This document shows positions 19,474 through 31,889 of a stretch of 64,000 bases of DNA, piece after piece. A program made the position numbers and the translations under genes. The DNA lies in NCBI GenBank assembly GCA_034620365.1, contig JAQGEQ010000058.1, positions 124,001 to 188,000 on the forward strand, given 5' to 3'. Position 1 is the stretch's first letter. Each line of letters starts with the position of its first letter. The stretch comes from Pegea sp. RAD2-039 (taxonomy: Eukaryota; Chordata; Thaliacea; Salpida; Salpidae). The notes below the pieces were generated by a model, which saw nothing but the letters and a program-made list of their open reading frames with translations, was not told where the DNA came from and did not search any database.

Positions 19474-20963
19474 AAAGCGGAATTTGTTTTATCGTTTCTG
19501 ATATTTTTACTGTCATTCTTTTTAAAGTAGTCAGCCCTTATTTTTCTTCCACAATAATTTCTTTATGCAGTTCAGCAAGATGAGTGCACAAGATTGCCAA
19601 ATTGTACTGTTTTTGAAATTTTTAGGAAACATTGATAATATACTAGGAAATTAATCCTTCACAATAAAATTAACTTCAGTGTATTAAATAGTGTCTGTTG
19701 TTTTTCAGTTAATTTTATGAAATAACTTGCGTTATCTAATTTGACTATTATATCTATTGTACTTTTGATTTTGTATAATTTCTCAGAAAAATAATTTAAG
19801 ATATATTTAGTTTTTGTGACTTATATTTATTCTTCATTGAATTTAATTTATTTAACTTTTTTATTTTAAGGGGGAGAAATTAATTTAATTAAGAACAAGA
19901 CATCATTTTAAAAGACTTTTAATAATTATAGAATTAAACTATAAATTTCCACTTTCATTCACAACAAATTGTAAAACGGTAAACTACTGGTATTCGTAAA
20001 AACAAGATTTAATTTACTTAAACTCAATTGGATTGATTCTTTAAAACATTGATGACAGAAGAAATGGTAAGGTATTGATATTGTCCTTGGGTCCTTGTAA
20101 CAAATTCCTTGTTTAATTGATGATAAAATATTTTATGAATGAAAAAAGTTTATCAATGAAATTGTCGAATGTTTTTATGATCAAAAGCATTTGTTGATGA
20201 AGTAATCAACAAAAGTCTAATAGACCTTGATGTGAAAACTATTTTATCTATTTGATTTATGTTACGTTTCTCATTGTTGTGACAACATCAGTTTGACAAA
20301 GTAGGTCAATTCTCTTACCGTCTTTTTAACTAGAAAGATCAGTTCAAAAAAAAATGAAAGAAATGATAAATAAAATATGTAAAATTTACAAAAACTGTTT
20401 TCACACTTTTTAAAGAGTAGCTAACTTAAAATGTAGTCCTGATGCTATTATAAAGAATTAAATTTATAGTCTTATTTAAATTCATTTAAAGCTATCAAAA
20501 ACAACTAACTTTTAAAATCTTATAGAAATCAAATTAGTAACGTGAGAGACGCCCCTCAAACTTTTTATACAACTAGCAAGTTCTTTTTAGGTTAGATCAC
20601 GTGAAAGAACTAATTCTTAAAAACTGATCCTTAATTTTAGATAACTGATGTTCAGAGCTACTAATCTTGTTGTATTTTTAGCACTATACTTCACTTGATA
20701 ATGATTTGAAGCTTATTATTGAAAAAAGTATCTGAAAGAAAAATCTTCTAACATAAAAGTCTCATCAAAGTAGTTGAAACATCAACAGAAGATATGAGAT
20801 AAATCAAATACTCTTTTCTCAGTCTGGTGAAATTACAATTTGTTTAAATCATTTTAATAGAACTGAAAAGTTGCAGAAATTCAAAAGATATTAACAGTTA
20901 AAAGATTTAGAGTAAGACTTTGATTAGATAAGATCTGTTTCGATTTTATTCTCGAAGAATATT
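19474..20963. other. AT-rich intergenic region
   Basis: No coding frame, RNA gene or repeat that I can support. It includes the 3' flank of the HSDL2-type gene. Confidence 0.5.
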
Positions 20964-23849
20964 TTAAAGTTTGGATTTATTCATTTGAACCATTAATTTT
21001 TCTAATTTCATAGCTAGCATCATATTTCCATCTATCTTCAATTTGCCTTGCATAAAAGCAGCTGTTGAATTTAATCGTCCCTCAAACATATCAACAAAAT
21101 CATCTTTACTTAAAGACATCACAACATCATGATCTAATTCACCATCTTTTCCACTAATCACATTTCCACATCCATTCTTCAAATCTACGAACCACACTTC
21201 TCCACTATCACCTGATCATCAACTGTTTATTTGATGAATTGATTGAAACTTCAACAAACTTACCTCCAACTTGGAACTTGAACACACCACCAGTTTCCTT
21301 CACAATCTGTTCACTCATAACTGAACTGATCTTGTCGAAAATCGCCGAGAGCTTAGAAGTATCTTTTGCTTTTGTAACTTTTCCATCTTGAGTCAATTGT
21401 TGTTGAAATTCAACATCCGAATCTTCCAGGAAGAAATCCAGTATAAGAGGCTTGCCTGTGAGTACAGATAGAAACCAGCTACCTACTACTATCATCTCTT
21501 TTACCTGGCTCAATTGCATATTGATCGAAATCTGTCACTCCTTCTTCTTCTAACACGCAATCATCGATGAAAAAGTTTCCAGTCGTATTAAGATCACGTG
21601 TCAACACTGCATAAGCAGCATCTGCCATTATCTCAGGAGTCCTACACTGGGAGGCAACCTCATTTCCTCCCAACATCTCCATTGCCGCAGTGTAGATTGC
21701 TAAAAATATTCCGAATAAAATCAATTTGATTGAAAAATCGATTGATTGGAAGTTATGAAGAGATTGAATAGTGACTAGGATTAGATGAGTAAAGAAATGA
21801 AAAGAAAAATAATGAAGATATCCCCAGATTTATCCCCAGAAAATATAAAATTAGAGACTTGAATAAGCGAAAGGAAAGTGAAGCAATGTTGAAAAACTAT
21901 TTAAAAATATCAAAACAATTCTAATTGTAAAAGTTGCTACATTTATAAATATATCATAAAAGTCTAAATACTGATGATAATATCTAAATCAGTCAAGAAT
22001 TTGATAGAAACTTAATTGGATCAATATGTCACAGGTTAACTTTTATCAACTTCTCGACTAACAAAGTTGGTCATTGATGATCTTATGTTCAAAAGTTAAG
22101 AAAATATAAACTATCATACCAGTTCGTGGCCACAAGGCATTCACTGCAATTCCAGATTGCTCAAGTTCTGCAGCCATACCCAAAACACACATAGACATTC
22201 CATATTTAGCTATAGTGTAAGCTGTATGATTTTTAAACCAAATTGGTTTCATTGATAGTGGAGGACTTATATTCAAAATATGAGGCTGCTTGCCACATTT
22301 CTTAGATTCAATTAAATGAGGTAAACAAGCTCTTGAACTGTAAAAAAACATTTTATTTATATGAGATTTATGAAAATTTGTTGAAATATTTACCAGAGAT
22401 AAGTGCCTCTTGCATTGACCTGATTCATAAGATCATACTTTTTCATTGGAGTTGCTAAGGTGCCAGTTAAACTAATAGCACTTGCATTATTTATAACCAT
22501 ATCTATACCTCCAAAAGTTTTTAAAGTTTCATCAATAGCAGCATTAACTGTATTTTCATCTCGAATATCAACAATACAAGGAAGGCATTTACCTCCAGCC
22601 TCTTCAACTTTAAAATAGAATTTTCACAATAATTAGTTAATTAAAATAATTATATAAAGTGATAAATATTATCAAATTACAATGATAATAAATATAATCC
22701 TAAAGTGTAACCTAAAATAAAGAAAAAAGTATAAGAAACATACAGATAAGTCATTGGCAACCACAAATCAAAAAGTTATTCAGATTAGCCAACTAAATTT
22801 TATAGATTTATCAAGTCAAAAAGCTATAAACAATCTGACCTAAACCAAATAAGGTACCCATAAAAAAATCCATAAATTTTCTTATAGACTTATTTATCAT
22901 AAACTATAAATTGGTTAAATTTCGTTTACTTCAAAAAGTTAATAAAAATGAATATTTAATTAAATATAAAATACAATGAAATTGATGATTTTTCATAAAT
23001 GATATTCTGTATAAGAAATAAAAATATTCATAATAAATACAAAAACATTTTGTTGCAAAAATGTTTTATCAATAAAATATTAAACATTTTTATAGAATTA
23101 CAAAAAGACAAGTATTTAAACTTCATAGAGATTAAAACTTACAAAACTTTATCAAAAAATCTATCAATACTATAACTTTTTAAGTTTTTCAATAATAAAA
23201 CTATTTTATTTACTTTCTTTTGCTGCAGTATATATTGTTCCAGGCAGTGTGGGATGTGAAGAAGCAGTTTTAGCAGCTATAACTACATTAGCACCATCTC
23301 TAGCTGCTTTAATTCCAATAGCTTTGCCTATACCACGGCTAGCACCTGTAATAAAGATAGTATATCCCGCAAGTTTTCTGTAAAAAGATAATTGAAAACA
23401 AATTAGAAAGTTCACTTTAGTTATTTACTAGTTTTCGATTATAGTTAATTAAACCTCATATAAATACTTAAATAATATTTACAAATCAAAATTATTCTAA
23501 ATTATAAAAGTTTATGAATAATTAATTTATTAAATTGTAAAAAATGTCAAATTAATAGATAATTACACTAATTTGTAGCTTAATTTATAATTTACTTTCT
23601 AAAGTTGATAAAATTGTATTTATATATAACTTTAAAACTGGAAATAAATTATTTCTATTTTTGTAAATATCTAGATTTATGTTTAGTGTCTTGTAATGAT
23701 TACTTGTCAGATAACTAGGACAATCACCAAGATAATAATTTTTCCTAATTATAAAAAAAATATAAAATTTTAAAAATAATACATTTTAACTTTTAATTTT
23801 AACAAATAATTTTAACTTAACAGATATTTACTTACCCGGTGTTCATCAT
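20964..23849 (-). CDS. HSDL2: hydroxysteroid dehydrogenase-like protein 2 (SDR plus SCP2 domain), peroxisomal
   Basis: Seven exons on the minus strand: 23849-23836, 23377-23214, 22607-22394, 22337-22120, 21699-21505, 21455-21264 and 21211-20964. All junctions are in frame and give about 414 aa, close to human HSDL2. The N-terminal half is a classical short-chain dehydrogenase: TGASRGIG (cofactor loop), NNASAISLTGT and the catalytic YTIAK. Then comes NALWPRT, as in HSDL2. The C-terminal half is an SCP2 sterol-carrier domain (GEVWFVDLKNGCGNV ... MQGKLKIDGNMMLAMKLEKL). The last residues are KSKL, a perfect SKL peroxisomal targeting signal. It is probably an NAD(P)-dependent oxidoreductase of lipid metabolism; the substrate is unknown even for characterised members. 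The start is the first of two adjacent ATGs (MMNTGKLAG). Confidence 0.93.
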
Positions 23850-26699
23850 TTTATAAAAGAAAAATAAGTTTAACGTTAACGTAAACTTAACCTCCAAACT
23901 TTTAGTTTACAAATATAAGGTGACAATTTGTCTTTAAAACAAAAGGTTCAAAGTCCAGTTAGTGCAAACAATTTTTAGGAAGATTAGTAATATATTAATT
24001 CTTTTAACAAAAACTAATAAAAATTTGATTAAACGAAAATTTTTGAATAAGTTTTTTTACAAAATGGTAAAGTTAAATCAGCTATTTATCAATCCTATTT
24101 TAAACAAAAGCAAACAAACAAATTAAAAGGTAGTTAAAATCCTTTATAAACTTCATGAAAATATAAATGAACAATAAACTTTTGTACAAATTGCTTGATT
24201 GTACTGTTTTACCGATTTATGTCTGAAATTATTGCACAAATTTAAGTTTTATTTATAGTTAATGTAATGTCAGACTGAAATACTACATATTGATAGAGTT
24301 TAGATTTTAACACAGCTTTGAAAGTTGAAAAATGTTCTTAATCAGTCCAGTATTTTTACTTTTTTCGAAATGGAGATAATAATCTTTTAGTTCGATCAGA
24401 TACAAATTTTTCATGTTTCAAAGTATACTCAAACTTAGTTAAATTAAATATTATTATAAATTATAATTAAAGGACTCCTTACAATTTCAATCAAAGTCTA
24501 GAAAAAATTGAATATAAAACCAGTAAAATTGTTTTAATATCATTCACTATGTTTTATAAATCTTATCATTAAGTCAGTCTATTGTTTTCTGTTTCAAACT
24601 TTTAAAGATAGTATTTTTTATTTTAAAGTATGATGAATTATTAAGTAATTAACGTTTAGCAGTTAGCTTTTGTCTCCAGTAGTTTTCATGTTTTCCAATT
24701 GTATATATTATAACTCTTAAGTCAAAGAAACTGGTAAATTTTGGTTAAACTCAAAAGTTTAAATTATTTGTAAGAAAAAAAAAATTGTTTTAATTTGTAA
24801 TTTTTAAAGAATAATCATTAGAAATACGCGCTGCTAACTCTATATTTGTATACTAAATCAAACTTTCCTCCTTACATGTTTGTGTTTCTCATTTATGACT
24901 GTATTAGTGTTGCTTTTAAAATAAGATATTATTGTTTTCTACGTTTATAACAGTGTAGCATATAAAATAATAGTTAGGTATAAAGAATTACATATTTTGA
25001 GCATTTAGAGATATATTTTCAGTTTTAGTTTTAGTGTTTATCTTTAAACATTATACATTTTTCATAATCGTTCGTTATACTCAGTGCAAAATAATCAAAT
25101 GTAACCGCCTATATTAAAAACTAGCTATCTTAAGTTTTATTAAATAAAAACATGTTGATTTCTATCTTGAATTTTTTTTATATATTCAGTTTTAGACCTT
25201 TTAAAGTATTATCTAATTGTTTTTACTTGGCTTTCTACTAGTTTGATATGTTAAATTAAAGTCTGTAATATTTTCAATTATATGTTTTTCTATTCTCTTC
25301 AAGCACTGATCACAAATCCTTTTAGAAATATAAGATATTGTTATTTACTTTAGGTTATTTTAAACTGTATTTATGTTAAAATGTAAAAGCGTGCAGAACA
25401 TAACTGAAAGATTGAACTACAATTTTTTGGAGATCAAAACAGAAAAATCCCGAAAACTTCCGAGATTGAGCTAAAAACTGTTTTAAAACTGGTTTTAAAA
25501 CTGGAAGTGTTCATACAGTAAATCAACGTTTGAAAGATTACCAAGAGTTCATGCTAACTAATATCTTCTTTTCTAAGCTTTTTGAAAATAATTTAAAAGA
25601 ACTTTTATCGATTTTGTAGTTCTTACCCGAGTATTATCAACCTTTAAAAACTTTTCAGGAAATAAATTCTGTTCGTTCAATTCTGATTCAATGAATTGAT
25701 TAAAAACTCAACTCTTGTAGATTTTTTCTGATTTTGCATAAAACACCTTTCAAGTAATAAATTTAATATTGTGAGCTATGACAATGGTTTATATGATCAA
25801 CTTTGTAAGCTATGATCAACGATAAAAGAACTGTTTCAAACCGTGTATTTCCGGTTTGTTTTTTTGTTGTACACCATATTTTGACCTTAAACATTTTGTA
25901 TAAGTAATGATTTGAACCTATTTTGTTAAAGCAAAGTTAAGCAGAACAATTAAAATGTGGAAAAGGAAGTTATTAATTAGCAGCGGCATCTTTACAACAT
26001 AAACAGTAAACATGAAAAAACCAAATGGTTTATTTCTATCAATAAAATTCAACATAGAAATTTAATTAGAGACATATTTAAGATTTGTAAAAAATTCTTT
26101 AATTACTAGAAGATATATTCAAGGCAATAAACAGTTTATTTTTTAAACTTAATACAAATAAAGATCTGTTAATCGCTGCACTTTTTAAAACAAATTGGTA
26201 CTAATCAATGTTTATTTCTTGCTTCTGAGCTGTAAGTAAAGTTAGGAATGCTTTTCTCTTAAATAGATTTAATACTTTTCTTGTATTATTGATAAAATCC
26301 AATTTAGTTTTTAGTGTTAATAGTTGGATTGCTGAATTAAAACTTTGATAGAAACAGTTTAAAATAATTCTTAGTGAAAACCAACAAAATGTGTTATTAA
26401 AGATTAAGAAATAATTAAGAAAGATTTTAAACTTTTGTATAATTTTCTAAATCAGATTTACAAAGAAATAAGTTTTAAAATCTTATCAAATATTGTAGAT
26501 TTCAGAGTTCTTTTGAGAAACAAAAATTCTAGTGAAAGGTAATTAGATGGATTTTAAAGATGCTTTTTGTAATTAAAACAGCTCTACATCTATTCTCTGT
26601 TTCTCTTAAACTGATGAAATATTTTTTTGAAAATGTTTATTACCATTGTAAGTAAGATTTAGTTAGTTCATTAAAACAAGTCATAATACTATACCATAT
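23850..26699. other. AT-rich intergenic region
   Basis: Nearly 3 kb without a supported gene or repeat. The part next to 23850 must hold the promoter of the HSDL2-type gene. No clear TATA element stands out from the AT background. Confidence 0.5.
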
Positions 26700-29160
26700 T
26701 TAAACTTTTCGATAAAAGTAAATGACAATGTTGGCAATATTATAACGGTTCAACTTCTTTTTGAACAACGCGAGCGACTCCGACATGGCAATGTCTGATG
26801 GCAGCTTGTTCCAACTACTAATTGTGCGGTATGAGAAAAAATCCGATTTCACCAATGTACCAGGTGATATAGGCTTATTAAAGTGTAATGTGTGTCGTCT
26901 GCGCTGATACAACTTGAAGGGAGGAATAATGGAAAAGAAATCATCAAACTGAACTTCAATTAAATTGTGGGTGATTTAAAAATAAGAATTAAGTCATATT
27001 TAACTCGTCGAATTTCCAAAGTATCTAAATTGAAGAAGCTGAGAAGATGTTTATAATTATCATGTTTAATACTAAGTTTCCTGCATACTAATCTCGTAAA
27101 TGTGGCCTGAACAGATTCGATTTTTTTGATATCACTAACTTGATATGGCATCCATGCACTAACACTGTATTCAGGAATTGGACGTACGTACAATTTGAAA
27201 AGATTAATAAAAAAGCATGGGTCCTTAGAATTAAAGGTCTTTATAATAAGGAAGACAAGGTTGATTGATTTTCCAAAGATTTTGGAAACATAATCGCGTC
27301 ATGTAAAGTCAGATGATAGGGTATAGCCAAGGTCTAGGACCGAATATACTCGTTGAATAATAAATCTATTGATGGAGTATTGATTCAAGGACTTTATAGC
27401 TGGTTTACGAGAAAACGTTATAAGTTCAGACTTTGTGGGTTGGATTCTGAGTTGCCAATTTGTAGACCAGTTTTCTACAGTGTGTAGTGCAGCTTGAAGT
27501 TTTGACGGATTACAAAATAATAGCTTGATATCATCTGCATACACAAACACTCTGACATCATCTGCTGCTACTAATCTTCTGATGAGGTCTTCAATGAAAA
27601 TTAAAAAGAGAAGGGGACCCAGAACAGAACCCTGAGGAACACCACTGGTGATTTGACTAAACGTAGATAAAGATCTTTCTACACGAGTTTGTTGGGCTCT
27701 ACCTGATAAGTAATCTTCAATCCACTGCAAGATACAGCTGTTGATTTTTGAGTTTTTCAATACAGTGACGAGTTTAGTGTGTCGGACAGAATCAAACGCC
27801 TTAGCAAAATCTAGATATATTATGTCACAGGGAATATTACTTTCATTATGGGCTGTAAGCTCGTTAAGAAAAGTGAGATGTTGAGTCAGGGAAGATCTCC
27901 GTTTCACGAAGCTATGCTGGACATCAGATATTAGATGGTGCTCCATCAAATGACTGGTCATATGATTGTGAATGATATTCTCTGGAGTTCTGCAGATAAC
28001 TGAAGTCAGCAAAACTGGTCTTTAGCTAAGTGCGGTGTTTCTGTGACCCTTTTTATGAATTGAAGTAATAATAGCTTTCTTCCATATTTGTGGAACTCTT
28101 CATTGCCTCAGAGTCATGCTAAAGAAAAACGATAAGGGTAGTGATAAAGATGAAGTAGCTTTTCTTAAAAACAAAGCTGGCATCTGATCTGGGGTGTTAG
28201 AAACTGATGATTTTAAAGAAGAAATAGCCTTAAAAACCATATCGACTGTTATGTCAAGATCTACCATCTCAGAGACATTTGTAAGAATGTCGGAGTGGGA
28301 GAGAGAAGGAATATTGCCATCATCGGTTATAAAAACGCTATTAAATTGATTGTTTAGCAACTCAGCTTTATTTTCTGGTTCCATCGCAAGCCGTTCGCTA
28401 TTATCAATTAGGGGAGGTATTTGAGATCTCAACCAGAATAGAATCAGGATAAAACGGTTTCAACCAAGTTTCAGTAATAAAAATAATTGTGAAATCTTGG
28501 GAATGCAAAAGAGCTTTCAATTGAAATTTTTTTTTAATAATCGACCGTGCGTTGAAGAACATACCTAATGTGATAGAAGAATTGTCTTTTTGACGATTGT
28601 GAGATTTGATGATGGGCTTCTGTAAGTTGATATCTTGGGTATTAACAATTGTGTCCGGAGAGAGTTTGAAAAAAGAAGATGTGGGTCCAGTGGTTATTTT
28701 CCACCTCTGTTTTTTGAAAAAAAAACCTTGACAACTCTCAAGGCCCATGGTGGACCTCGAACTTTGTATTTGAAATCAGTTGGTTGTTCCTTCTGATTTC
28801 GGTTATACGCCTTTTTTAGAAGACGCTTATTTTCTAAGCGATCATCTTCACACATATCACGTGCTACTCTAATGCGCTAGAATTTTTTGTCAAGCCTTAG
28901 CTTATACAGCTTTGGAAGAAACTTGCGTTTGTTCCAACTTTCCTGAAATGCAGCATACTAGCACTTTTGTCGGAACCGGGATCATCGACCAACGAGGCCC
29001 ATGTGACTTGTTTCCTTGTAGAGCCATCCAGTTTGTCCATTGATTTAGACAAAGTAGAAATTTTCTCATTGATCTTGGCAACATCGTGCTTATTCAGCGG
29101 ATATAGATTTGCTGATGTCGGATAATAAGTTTTGATTAGAATTAGATGAGGGAGTTGTTG
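26700..29160 (-). mobile_element. second LINE copy, broken and internally deleted
   Basis: Same family as 3476-6789. From 5' to 3': a piece of ORF1 (29150-28740, with NEKISTLSKSMDKLD, RVARDMCEDDRLENKRLLKK and FKYKVRGPPWALRVVKVF), the start of ORF2 (28748-28440, through ITETWLKPFYPDS), a jump of about 330 codons that removes most of the endonuclease, then the RT region (28432-27300, with IIYLDFAKAFDSV and FVYADD) and the C-terminal part (27200-26700). The reading frame is broken several times. Unlike the full copy it has no 3' UTR or tail: similarity stops at the end of ORF2, so the 3' end was deleted later. It extends further into ORF1 than the better copy does. Confidence 0.9.
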
Positions 29161-29404
29161 TTTCCATGGTCCTATATTTAATGCAAAACCATTGAAATCC
29201 CATTCATTTCATGAAAGATTTTTAGTGTCACCAACCGCAATATATATATTATATACAAATCACTTCCTAGAAATAACTATATCACAACTTATAAGCACTT
29301 ATTCAAATAGAATGTAACTTATAACCTTATTCAAATAGAAACATTTCCATCTAGATAGAGCATCCGTGCTCATATTGGGTTATCCTCCAGCAGTTAAACC
29401 TTCT

Positions 29405-29770
29405 TTACACTATCATCTTGAGGCTTGAATAGTGACAGGAACTTTTAATATTTCTTCTTCCCAAGTGATAGTATGAAACTCCTCTTCTTGATTTGTCAAA
29501 TCGATCTTTATCACAACTGTTAGCAGCGAAGACCAGATGTTTATAATCTGAGAATAGTTTCAAGCCTTTCATATAGAATACCGACAATCAACATCTCATA
29601 CAGCAAGAGTAATCTCTTTCACCTGGTGAAAGAGTTTCTACATTGAAACCTATAGTGGGAATGAGTGGAAAGGCTTGCTCTGATTTAAACAATTTTGATT
29701 TGAACAATACGGTAGTTTTCCAGCAGCATCTAGTCCTACCATGATAGCTCAAGCAGGGTACTCCCCAGAT
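29405..29770 (-). pseudogene. Arf-family small GTPase pseudogene
   Basis: The minus strand gives, in shifting frames, the P-loop VGLDAAGKTT (near 29740), IPTIGFNVET (near 29650), a WDV-like segment with a stop, then HLVFAANSCDKDRFDKSRRG, and EEILKVPVTIQA followed by a QDDS remnant of NKQD. This is the order of Arf/Arl1 proteins (G-box 1, switch 1 PT.GFNVET, DSNDRDRI, NKQD). There are several frameshifts and stops and no introns, so it looks like a processed, dead copy of a host Arf gene. Its exact limits are unclear, and the 5' side merges into unassigned sequence. Confidence 0.7.
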
Positions 29771-31889
29771 ATTCCCTTACTTCAAATCGCATTTTATATT
29801 CCCATCGTGGCTACCATTTCATATAAAATTCATCAACTTTTTCTCTTCTCATATAAATTTACAAATCTATTTTCTTAAGCCAAAAAATACTCTCTGAAGC
29901 AATTTTGCTTTTTTAAAGGGCTGAAGATCCACCAGAAATTTCAAACGCTATGGATCAGGCTTTACTTGGTATCCTTCCTGATAGAAACTCCGGAAATAAA
30001 CCTCTTCTACTCTATATACTGGGATTTTTCCTGTTTGATCATTTTTATGTCTCTGACAGACTTAAGAACTGTGAGTGGTAGGGAGTTGTTCAACCAAAAT
30101 TTGCTTACTTAATCTTGATTCAAGCTATGAAAAGTTTGTTGTCTCCTTTTCTGCCGTGGCTGTGAAAATTTCTACGGAATTCACAAATATTCTTGGGAAA
30201 AACTCTTATCTAACCCGTTGCCACTTGCAACTGCTTCCATATTGCTCTTCCTCACAGGGAGAAAGCCTTACACCGTGAAATAGGATCTTTTCTTCTGCTT
30301 TTTTTAACTATTCTACCTAAACATTAGATTGTTGCTCTTTCCTTAAGCGCACAAATACTTAGAGGTCAGTCATTACAACTCTTCCCTTATTTTTCTAGGC
30401 GACTGCTTCCTAGCTGACTCAATTAAACATCACACGAATGACTATAATGTCCCTTTCCTATATCTAAAACATTTGGTATGTCAATTTTGTGTCTGTTTTT
30501 ATGTCATATATTTAATTCCTACTAATTTCGTGTTTATTTCTATCTTACATGTTTAGTGCGTACCACTAAATCCTCTTGTGAACTTCTTAATTCAAACACC
30601 ACCTTTTTTATAAGCACCACCCCATGTATCCCCATTTTTTCTGCACATCTTAGACGACTGAGCCACTTCCAATTAAAATTGATTTTGAGCTCTATGTGAA
30701 TTTTGAAGTTCTCAACAATCCTTCGAATTTCGGCTTTTTGAAGACCTGGTATCAATAAGTGCATTAAAACCCAAAAGAGACATCTACAGTAGCATAGTTC
30801 AATTTATTCGAAGAACTAGTAAACCCCAGTACTTCATTGTTTAGTCACTGCAGCTGTCTCATTTCTTTCTTCACTGTTTCTAAAAAGACCTTCTAACCTT
30901 CTGAGCTAATATACCTTTTTTTCCTTGTCACTAATATACGTTCAGTTGAAAGCCACTGCTTAGTAGGCAGGTATGGTAACCACTTCGCCACAAACATGGA
31001 CACTATTAGAAAGCACTAAAATAAACATTTATTTAAAAATCATCATATATTCTCATTTACTTCTCATATCTCATCATGCTATCACTTGCAATAATAAAGA
31101 ACTGTACGCTGCTCCTTGTCACCAGATGTTATATTCAAAAATCTATTTTATTAAAACCTATAGTTATTTTTGTCAAAATTTAAAAACCGAACAACATCAC
31201 TTGCGAGAAAGGTACATATTTCAAAACTATCAGAAGAAGTGAAAACAGACTTTCTAATCCATTAGAAGACTTTTCAGTCATTATCGGATACATTATTGCT
31301 CATACTACTAACTTAAAACTTTATTATTTACACCAAAGATCTAATTGTGATACATCTCACAAGTTTGTAAATTTAAACAAATCGAATAATATAAATTTTA
31401 AATTCATTAAAGTTTATGAAAACATGACTTTTTTTGGCTATTTAAAACATATTCTAAGTTGTTTAAAATATTTTTTCAGATAAAATTAAATAGAAAAATT
31501 TGCCTTCAATTCTTTGTTATGAAATATTTAAACAAAGGTGTAAATCAATCTATATCTGAGTAATCAACCAGAGTAGTAATTATTATTCAAATAAAATATA
31601 ACCTCGTTGAAATGGAATAATAATTTCTATTGAAAATTCTCAAGTCAGCATTTCTATACAAATAATAAACCAGATTAATATTTATTTACCATCAAGTAAC
31701 AGACATACGACAAAAAATAGATTATTCGATCAACGTAAAGCAAAAAGTATTATTTCGTATATTTCTATTATCTCTTTCTAGAGTAAAATAAGTTTAAGAA
31801 ATTTGAAAATTTTCTGTTACGTAATCCTCAAACATTAGATTGTTTTCTGGGTAAAATAAAATATATTTACATCGAACACTAGCTACTTG
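29771..31889. other. unassigned region, locally less AT-rich
   Basis: 29890-30780 has clearly more G+C than its surroundings and partly open frames on the minus strand, for example TGKIPVYRVEEVYFRSFYQE near 30030 and HLLIPGLQKAEIRRIVENFK near 30750, separated by stops. It may be more decayed gene or element sequence next to the Arf pseudogene. I recognise no family. 30780-31889 is AT-rich with nothing firm. Confidence 0.35.
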
